From Ricordea florida (Eukaryota > Cnidaria > Anthozoa > Corallimorpharia > Ricordeidae), in NCBI GenBank assembly GCA_949710005.1, contig OX453279.1, positions 27,082,762-27,146,761 of the forward strand: a stretch of DNA of 64,000 nt, read 5' to 3'. Of this stretch, positions 34,801 through 43,800 are shown piece by piece; the stretch's first letter is position 1, and every line of letters starts with the position of its first letter. Under the pieces are notes generated by a model. The model saw nothing but the letters and a program-made list of their open reading frames with translations, was not told the origin of the DNA and made no database searches. Position numbers and translations under genes: made by a program.

Positions 34801-37800
34801 AAACTCCTCGCATTGTGAGCTTGGGCCGCCTGCTCGGGCTGTTCAATCGCGGAAAGCGGCGGATTTATCGATTGTTTTGCAATGTAAATAGCCTAAATAT
34901 AGCCTAAAAAGCTTCTTAAACCTTGGCAATCGATGGGAATACCGATTTCATTAGATTTTTAACCAATTAAGTCTTTCCATATTGTGCGGGATTGTGCGAC
35001 TTTGATCGAATTGTGCGGTCCCGCACCCGCGCACCCTGTCAGAAGGCCTGTTACAGTGCGTCTGGTAGGATAGCACTGATTGCAAGTTCTTTAAAGGCCA
35101 AGCATAGTGTTAATTCACTGATTGTGCACAAAGAAAGCCAAACTTTTTCTGGCAAATACGGCATCAATGTGCCTGCTGTGAAAACCAAATGCTTCTCAAA
35201 ACCTTAATGAATCTAGGCAACATCAGCAAATGTTAAAATTGTACAATGGCGACAGACTGGCTGGTAAATAGTACGTAGAAGTGTACAGTTAAATCCCCGA
35301 ATGTGTATATATAACCGTTTTCCAAGAACAAGTCAATATAAAAGTTCCTAACCATCACATACAGTTATCAGTTTAGTACAAAAGTATCAATACATATTTT
35401 TAATATTTTACCAGCAGATTTTAATCCTTTGACTCCCAAGACCTAAGTAGAATTTCTCCTTAGCAAGTGATAGCCACTTTCTCATATGTTAGTTTGGAGA
35501 ATTTAGTAGTAAACTCAGATTCAATATTTATGAGTTGATGATTTTCTCAATGCTAATCAGCTGTCTGCTTGAAAATACATTAATAATTTAATGATATTGG
35601 TCACCTCCAAGGCTGAAAGGCTTTAAAGATGCAAAGCTTCAATACACACAGCAGAAACTTTTACCAAAACTGTAAATTGCTGGATAGATGCTGGATAAAG
35701 TCATTATTAAATAAATAACTACTGCTGACTGTAACCCTAACCTAATCAAATGGTACAATTGGAGGAGTCAAGTTTGTGAAAGCAAAACACACCCTTCTAA
35801 TTTTGTCCACCATTGGGCACTTTGATTCAGACTTGTCTGAGCAAATAAGGTAATCAATGGAAACAATACTTTGTAAAATAGTATACCTGTGCCTCAACAG
35901 TCCAATTACTCTTTCTACGTGTATTCTCACATTTGCGATACCTCGTGTCCTTTCAATGTCAACAGGATCAAGCTATTAACCGAGAGTGAGGTCATTAAAG
36001 GGAATATTCGACCGAGACCTTGATGTATTGACCGAGCGATAGCAAGGTCAATACAGTCAAGGCCGAGGTCTAAGATTTCCTTGTAATGACCGAACAGACG
36101 AGGTTAATAAGTTATTTATTACATGACCTTTTTAGCACTGGAAAAAAGAAAAACGGAAGGGTTTTTCAATATGTGCTTGCGCGTGCAAGAGGTCATTTAA
36201 GGTCACGTTCACTGAACCGAAACACGCATGGCCATGCGAGCGAGACCAGAAGTGACAGAAGAAACAGTTTCTTTGAAAATGAGACGTTTGCCCAAATCAA
36301 AGGAAAAAAAATTGTTTTTTGAAAAATGTTCATAATGCCCGGTCATTACAAGAAAATCTTGCCCACTCAGCAGCCAATCAGAGCGTGCATACTATTCTGG
36401 CCATATAATAATTACGACAGGTGATGGGCTCCTGATTAGGATTATTATTATTACATGACTATAAATAGTGACTGCTATCATCAGAATAATATTTAAATTC
36501 TTTACACAGATGTCCCATCTAGTGTTTACAAAAGTCAGATATGGACATTAAAGCTGAGAAAATAACGAGAAATGAAATCCAGAAGGTAAAGAAATGTAAA
36601 GTAAGAAGCACTCTCATTGCAATGTTAACCATGCCACTCCCAGACATAATCAATATACAAATTCTTATTTAAATAACAATACAATACCAAGAATATGTGG
36701 GTGAGAATTGGGCACAAGATCACCCTGAGGTTTATGAGTTGATTTACAGTGCGTTTCAGAAAACTTTTGACAAACGGGTTCCGGAGTTCGTTTGAAATTC
36801 CCGACGTTCGCTACGAACTTGGAAATTTAATGACATAGTTGTCAATCAAATCGCGAACTTCGAAACGAAGTTTCGAATTTCAAGCCGAACTTCGTTGGGA
36901 AGTTACCAAAGGGTTAATTCTAAAGCAAAAAGGAACAAGGACAGTAGAAGGAGGGTAGCTTACCCTTTTCCCCAGACCATAAAGCGTTCATTGCTAATAG
37001 TTCGTTTTGTGCACTCTTGCTACGGCTGATCGATTACTCGTCGTCCAAACTGGAGACATCGTCACTTTTAAGACTTTAAAACCCATTTCTTTCCACTCGA
37101 GCGTTATTGAACACATTTCCTGTTCGTTCGAAAGATCTTCAGAAGTGTCTTTTGATCAAAGATGGAGCGAAAGGAATGAAAACCCACCTTGACAATCTTT
37201 GCGTCGGGCTCAACACAACGGACGCCATTTTATAAACATGTGCTGCCTCTTTGTCTCAACCCCTCCCCCCATATATGTGAACATAAAACAATTGCACGAC
37301 TTTGTGGACAAAACCAAACCTAGTAGAGGAGACAGGGAAAAACCTGTTTAATTCACATTTAATGCTGATTTAATGCATAAATTAATTGTCTAACGGGAAT
37401 GGAGTGACCAATCAAACCATCACTATACCTCATGGTATGACGTACATACCATGAGGTAAAAAGGGGAAACAAACGTAGCCATCCAATTCGACGAGTCTGC
37501 CATAATCGAAGAAAAAACAAATTAAGAACTGGAATAACGACAATAATAGCGCTGCGGCTGTCAAGCAATTCGAACTTCCTCTGCCAAATTTCGAACTTCG
37601 CTGCAGGTGAAATTCAAAACTTCGTTTCGAAGTTTGCGATTTGATTGACAACAACGTCATAAAATTTCCAAGTTCGTAACGAACTTCGGGAATTTCAAAC
37701 GAACTCCGGAACCTGTTTGTCAAAAGTTTTGTGAAACGCCCTGTAACACCAAATTCTCTCTATTGGTAAATAAGGAAATGTATGGCTTTGGTTAAGAGAA

Positions 37801-40800
37801 TTAATGGTCAGATCAAAAGAGTGAAACGGTTAAAGGATTATTGTATACATATACATGTATAAGTAAATTACACTATTTAAACACAAATTATTGAATAGAT
37901 TCCAGCCAAAAATTCACCGATCTGCAATGATCTTTCTTTTGTTAAAAAATTCCTTTCTCCTCTTACCTCTTCCTCTATCGTCTCTGTTGAAAATACTTTG
38001 AACACATCTTGCCGTGGAATAATCTGATGAACATCAGACACTGTGACACGCCTTCTTCTATGTTCCAAGTCGCACAAATGAAAAAGTATGTCTATAACAA
38101 GAGGGGTGATCTGACAGAAAAAAACGTCCAGCCAAGTTGTCATTTTACAAGCATCTTAAGGTTAGCAAAATTTTAACAGCAGCTCAACGAGAACAATAAC
38201 TTACCTCTGAATTTACTTTGGCCTCACGTAGAATGTCCCCTGAAATGCGACAAAAATAATCATTGGTGGGAAGTATTTCAGAGACTAAGTCTTTCTTCCC
38301 AATATTGGAGAAGTCATGTATCCTCTTTGAGTTTTCTGCATTTTTTTGATTCCTGGAAGAATGGGTGTTTTTGCTACTCAGTATATGTCACAGAATTGAA
38401 AGTATGCATGTTAGCCCATCAGGTTGCAGGATTTGTAATGCAATGCAAGTTAGCTTTAACAAAATAAATAAATGGTCAGTGAAAATTGATTTATACCTTT
38501 ATTGATTTCTTTGAATCTGTTTCCTTTAGCAACTCTGAGGGTCATGTCATGAAGTGCTTGCATGTGGTCCAACATTGTATTAAAAGCTCGAAAGTAACCA
38601 TAGCTTACACGATGCCGTGCTTCCCCACTGGCCACCTGCAATGAATTTATCATACACATGGACTGAAAAGCATAAAAGAAACTGGTGAGTAACATTGGTT
38701 CGATAATTAAAACTAACAGCATTGATGACAGGCTATTGTTGGCCATTCAATGACATACTATTTCCACAGCTAAAGGTTTTCTTTTTTTGTGCACTGACTT
38801 AAAAATGATATTTAATACATATGCACCAGTTATTCCAGATTCCTTTTTTCTTTTTCTAATACAGGACAAATTCTAGGAAATTTTCCCTCAGATTCCAAGA
38901 CCCTTCATAATAATTAATCAAGAACATTTTTTTCCATTTCTGCATTAATTCATAGACTAAACAATTTCCTCTCTAGCTAGCCTAATATTCATGTCATCCC
39001 TTTTTCCTTGACTTGTTATTTACACTTAGCATGTTTATCCTATCCAATAACATTATTTCAATGATGGTTTTGAATATGTAAATTTGTTTACCAGAATTGA
39101 TGTCCTCATATTATTATGATTAAATCTAAATTTTAAACGCAGAGAATTAACAGAGACCAAACCATACTGAACTGCAATCAAAACTCAAGAAATTGGGTAA
39201 ATCAAACGAGTAAGTTATACCACCGTAAGGTAAAAGGGAGGTGCTGACGTTTCGAGCGTTAGCCCTTCGTCGGAGCAAAGGGGAAAGGGCTAACGCTCGA
39301 AACGTCAGCACCTCCCTTTTACCTTACGGCGGTATAACTTACTTAATCAACTCGTTTGATTTACCCAGTTTCTTGTGTTTCAATTTCCCACCGACGCAGC
39401 ACCAGTTTCTTTAGAAACTATCCCCACAATACTTGCAATCAAAACTGTTTGCTCACCATGAGGAGATATTCTCTAAGAAACGGTGACAATTTGTGGCCAC
39501 GTAGAAGTTTTATGATCTCAGCAAATCTTGCTGCAGTTATTTCACCATCCACCAACTTACTCTGGAAGAATGCCTGTCGCTGATACTCTTTTTCTAAGTC
39601 CTGAAGAAAAAAAATACTATTGCAAGAAATTGCATGAAAAGCTATTAAAGTACCTTCTTAAGACTTGGCTTGATTGAAAACTATGCTAAGGAAACTTTTC
39701 TATCATGAACAAAAATATAGCTGCTACACCAAAATAGCACCCTCAACTGCACCCACTTACCCCTCATCACCTTAATACATACTTTTAGCTACACTATAGA
39801 ATTTCAGGATCAATGTCAGTATCTGGGCAACTGTGCACCTACCCCTTCCCTAACCCAACATTAATGCTAACGTTTTAACTTGAGTTAGGGGAGGGGTAGG
39901 TGCACAGTTGCCCAGATACTACCGAAACAGGTAGACTGTGAATTCAAAGGCAAGCGTGACAGTTGACTTTGGCGCCAAACGTCGAAGATTTTGGTCACGT
40001 GGCTTAGTTTGTCAAATCCAAAAGGTGAACGCACGTGCACACATTCCTTTCTCCTTTGCTGACTTCGTCGGTTCAGTTGTTGTTTGCACTTCGGGGTAAA
40101 CCAATGATGGGAGCCTACAATGTTGCAAATTACAGTTTTCTATAACATTCCGCAAGACGACAGATGTGAGGTGATCTTCACGGAACAGCCTATAGAAACT
40201 TTTGAGGATCTCATGCAAGTCATTAGAGCTAAAATTCAAAGGGTGCAGTATACAAATGATGAGAACACGTTAATAACTCTACACGCCAACGACTCTTAAG
40301 CTTTTATCTATGGATTTCCCACGAATTAGAGTTCGCCCTTTGCTATTCACAGAATACGCCATAGTTCAATCACACACAGGAATGTGACCAGATGCGTTCA
40401 CCTTTTTGGTTTCACAAACAAAGCCACGTGACCAAAATCGTTGCCGTTTGGCGCCGAAGTCAGCCGCCACCCTTGTCTTTGAATTCGCGGTCTAACTGTT
40501 TCGGTAGTATTGACATTGATCCAAATTAGGCACTTTGTAGTGAACAGATTAAAATGAAACATCAGCCAGCATGAATGCAGTTTCTGGGATGGCATGTACC
40601 ACATAAATATCACATCTCTTTTCACGTTAAGAATTAGTGATTGGTTGGTCTAATCTTCTGTAGATTCCTTTCTTGAACACAGGCCTGGAATCAGTATCAC
40701 ATTGCTGTTTGCCAAAAGATGACACAGAAGCGTACATTTTGTATTTTGCAAGTGTAGTTTCATTGCTTTATTAGACTAAAGTGTGATTGTTTAATGGCAT

Positions 40801-43800
40801 ACCCTGCACCAGCTGATAGTTCGGTTTTGGTTAAGGTTACTGTACACCTTCAGGGGTGTCTTCCTAAGAATCATTCGTATGCGCGCCTCTTATATCATAA
40901 CCATGGAAAAGTATATATGATCGTAAAGCTAATAAAAGGTAGAATCAGAACAAATAATTTTTTTTAAGATTTGATTTAATGGTAAGCGCGCGCAAGCTTT
41001 TAAGTACGACCAAACAAACTGCACTATGTAGAGCAGACTACAAAAGGGTGAGAGGCTTTTTCGATATTCCGATTGGTTGCCGAGAAAATATATTTTGAAG
41101 TTTTGCCGATCTTCGTCACATGAGAGCGCGTAAAAGGAGAAGCATTTGGAATATCACAAAAGTCCTAAACCCTTTTTCTCATTGATAACCAAGGAACATT
41201 TTGGCCAAATTTCATAAGAATCCGTCAAATCTATATACCCTATTAATTCGCTTGAAGCAAGGAAATCCACGCAAAAATAAAGCCCGAGTTTTAGACTCCT
41301 AAAGCTTATCACACCTCATCAAAGCGGCTGTCAACTGGGTCATGCCGCCGGCCAATGAAACACGAGCTTCGGAGCCCCCGAGCGCCCGCAACAAAAATAG
41401 CCCATTGAATTCGCGGGAAGTTTTGCAGTCGCAGTCGAAGACCGTCGAGTGACTGCGGCGAAAAAACGGGTAAAGTTAAATCAACGAGAAAAGCTTCTGG
41501 AAAAACAGCAAAGGGAAAAGGCACTAATCAGCGAAAGAGAAGAAAAGTTGTGGCGACCTCCAAAGAACCAAACATCCCGTCAACCAAGCGCGATCCAAAA
41601 CAAAACGTGGTCACACTCCAATTCCTCCGATTCTGTGCTTGCGTTCGATTCCTCGCCACTGGTCGAGTTAGATTCTGCCAAACCAGGGGTAGCAGCTTTC
41701 GAAGCCATCCGCCATGCAAGACTCCGGACCTGAAAGATCGCTTGAAGGCTGGTCAAACCAGGAACCTTTGTCACTGGCGGCGAGTTTCTCCCTCCCGCTT
41801 CCATCAAATAAATCGCCTTTCTCCTTTTTCTCCTTTTTCTCCGGGTTTCTTACGAGATTTTTTCCAAGGCCTTTTCTCTCTTTTCGATGAATTCATAATG
41901 TACGTTTTCACGGATTCTACATTAAAAAATTCACTGATACCAACAGCCAAAACGACGCGACACAGCGCAACCTATAATTTAAACAAAATATGCAAATGTT
42001 TGTAATTTAAGTTCCCGAGATAAGATTTGCCGCGAAAAATCCATAGGCGCTAGATGTGTTTTTTGCAATGCGAATTACAACGCCTTTAGTTCTTTATTCA
42101 CTCTTCTCCAAAATAGTTTTCCCCGAAATCTCGCGATCATTGAATGATTTCAAATAACTTTTTTCACCAAACTTTAAATTGATGTTTTAGCTATATCAGG
42201 AGCACAGAAAAAAAATTCGCAAAATTCGCCCTTTGAAGGTCTACAGTAACCTTAAGATCCATAAAACCGAAATGGGGACAGTCTCAGGTAAATCCACCGG
42301 CAAGTTTAACAGGCAAAAATGAGTTTTTACTTATATACCTGCAGGAGATGGGAAAAGTCTTTATAACGTACTCCCCTGTTTTTGTCCTTTCCAAAGTACG
42401 TTGAAACAAACTCACTGTCAAAGTCAAACTTAATTCTATTGAAAAAGGTTGTTTTCTTGATGACAGATTCAAATTCATCTGAAAAAAAGATAAACCATGA
42501 TAAATACATTGTTGTCACTAATCTACACCATTTTAAAACTTACCCAGTTTTTGACATAATATAAAGCTGCTTGTGTCCAACATATTAGGCTCTTTATTGG
42601 ATGCAAAATTGTCGGTTCATATTTCTTTACTTAAATGGTTTGTTTAAATGTATTTTGTTCTTCATCAAAGGTGAGCCCATGTATGTTGCTTGCTATTGAC
42701 ATCAAAAACTGTTGGAATTCTAATGCAAAGTTCACCTTTCTCATTAAAGATAACGTTTTGCCTACACTACCCGTTAAATACAGACAGCAATGTAGATACA
42801 GGTCAGCAAAGACCTTGTATATCAGTTTATTTTAAGTCAGAATGACAGTCATCCTAAATATCCGATATAATGTTAGTGAAGATACAGACTTCCCTCTCTG
42901 TACAATCTAATTGGTCCTAATTCACACTACATTAATGCGACACTGCCAGATACCAAAAACCCAAAACCAGTATGTGGAAAAAAGGGAACATATAACCTTA
43001 TTTACCGCAGTATCGCTAATTAACTCTGGGGGTTGAGTTACAATAACAAATCATGCAATCCTGAGAATACATACTTAAGGTTACTGTCAACCTTGGGAGG
43101 GCAAATTTTTCAAAATCTGACTTTTCCGCTGTTTGATTAGAAGAGCAATTAATCTTGCAATTAATATATGTGGGCGTGAGGGTTGAGTGGAAATTTACTA
43201 AGTGGAAACTCGTGGTAAATAAAAGTGCACCACGCTTGACGCTTCAAGTGAAATCAATTTCCTTCGAACGAATGATGTATTAGCCACGTTCAGGGGGTTC
43301 CTGTTTTGTCCGCTATTGGTCGGCAGTATGACTGCGTTGACAGCAATTTTAGTGAGGGGTTAAAACTATTAAAATCTTTAGAGGCCAAAATCTCGGGATT
43401 TATTTTTGTGCTTAATCCCTTAATTCATTCAAACGAATTAATCTCAAGCTAGATTTATCGGATTTTGACGAAAACTGGCCAAAATGTTCGTTACACAATA
43501 ACTATTCAAAGTGTGTGAGGCTTTTAAGGAACTCGAGATATTTTTCCTGTGGCACCCAAGCGTGTGACAAGCAAGGTAAAAGTGAATTTTCTCAGGAACT
43601 AATCGGAATATCAAAAAAGCCTCACACACTTTGTTAGCCAATTTTCTCCCGAGAGATATATTCCAGTTTGTTTGGCCATTCCTGGTAACACAAGGGCTAT
43701 TAATTTGGTCAAGTGATCATGGTTACACTGTAGTTTCTCGTTTGAATGCTTGTACTATCCAACCAAAACAAAAATCTTTCACTTTGAAGTTATGTTCAGA

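Larger units (their letters stand above)
33957..34831. mobile_element. Foldback element nested in 33318-35050
   Basis: Arms of about 95 bp begin AGGCGGCCCAAGCTCACAAT and include CGAACGTTGAGCGCGCGAAA. Three further palindromic elements lie between them. Confidence 0.85.
33318..35050. mobile_element. DNA transposon with TTACAG target duplication
   Basis: Terminal inverted repeats start CAGGCCTTCTGACAGGG and are perfect for 17 bp. TTACAG flanks both sides (33312-33317 and 35051-35056). Subterminal direct repeats ATTGTGCGGG occur four times near the left end and three times near the right. There is no transposase; the interior is filled by other foldback elements. Confidence 0.9.
33284..35207 (+). 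pseudogene. Exon interrupted by a DNA transposon, function unknown
   Basis: A good 3' splice site (TTTTTTCCCGTTGAACTTTTCAG) precedes GTCTCTCG. Joining 33284-33317 to 35057-35207 gives a continuous frame ([15 protein letters not shown], then [14 protein letters not shown] to KTKCFSKP and a stop). The transposon 33318-35050 and its 6-bp duplication TTACAG sit inside this frame. I do not recognise the protein; it could be the last exon of the YqaJ/Ulp1 element. Confidence 0.55.
39807..40522. mobile_element. GTATCTGGGCAA MITE interrupted by a second element
   Basis: The outer element starts GGATCAATGTCAGTATCTGG and ends with its complement at 40522. It is broken at 39919-40507 by another element. 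Confidence 0.85.

Noticed and set aside
36747..37743. Confident hAT assignment from CAG...CTG ends
   Set aside because: Flanks show no 8-bp target duplication (TTGATTTA against TAACACCA), so the superfamily is left open.
37877..37966. Continuation of the carrier exon as [15 protein letters not shown]
   Set aside because: The donor GTAAGA at 37966 ends the exon cleanly, and these residues do not match the carrier domain.
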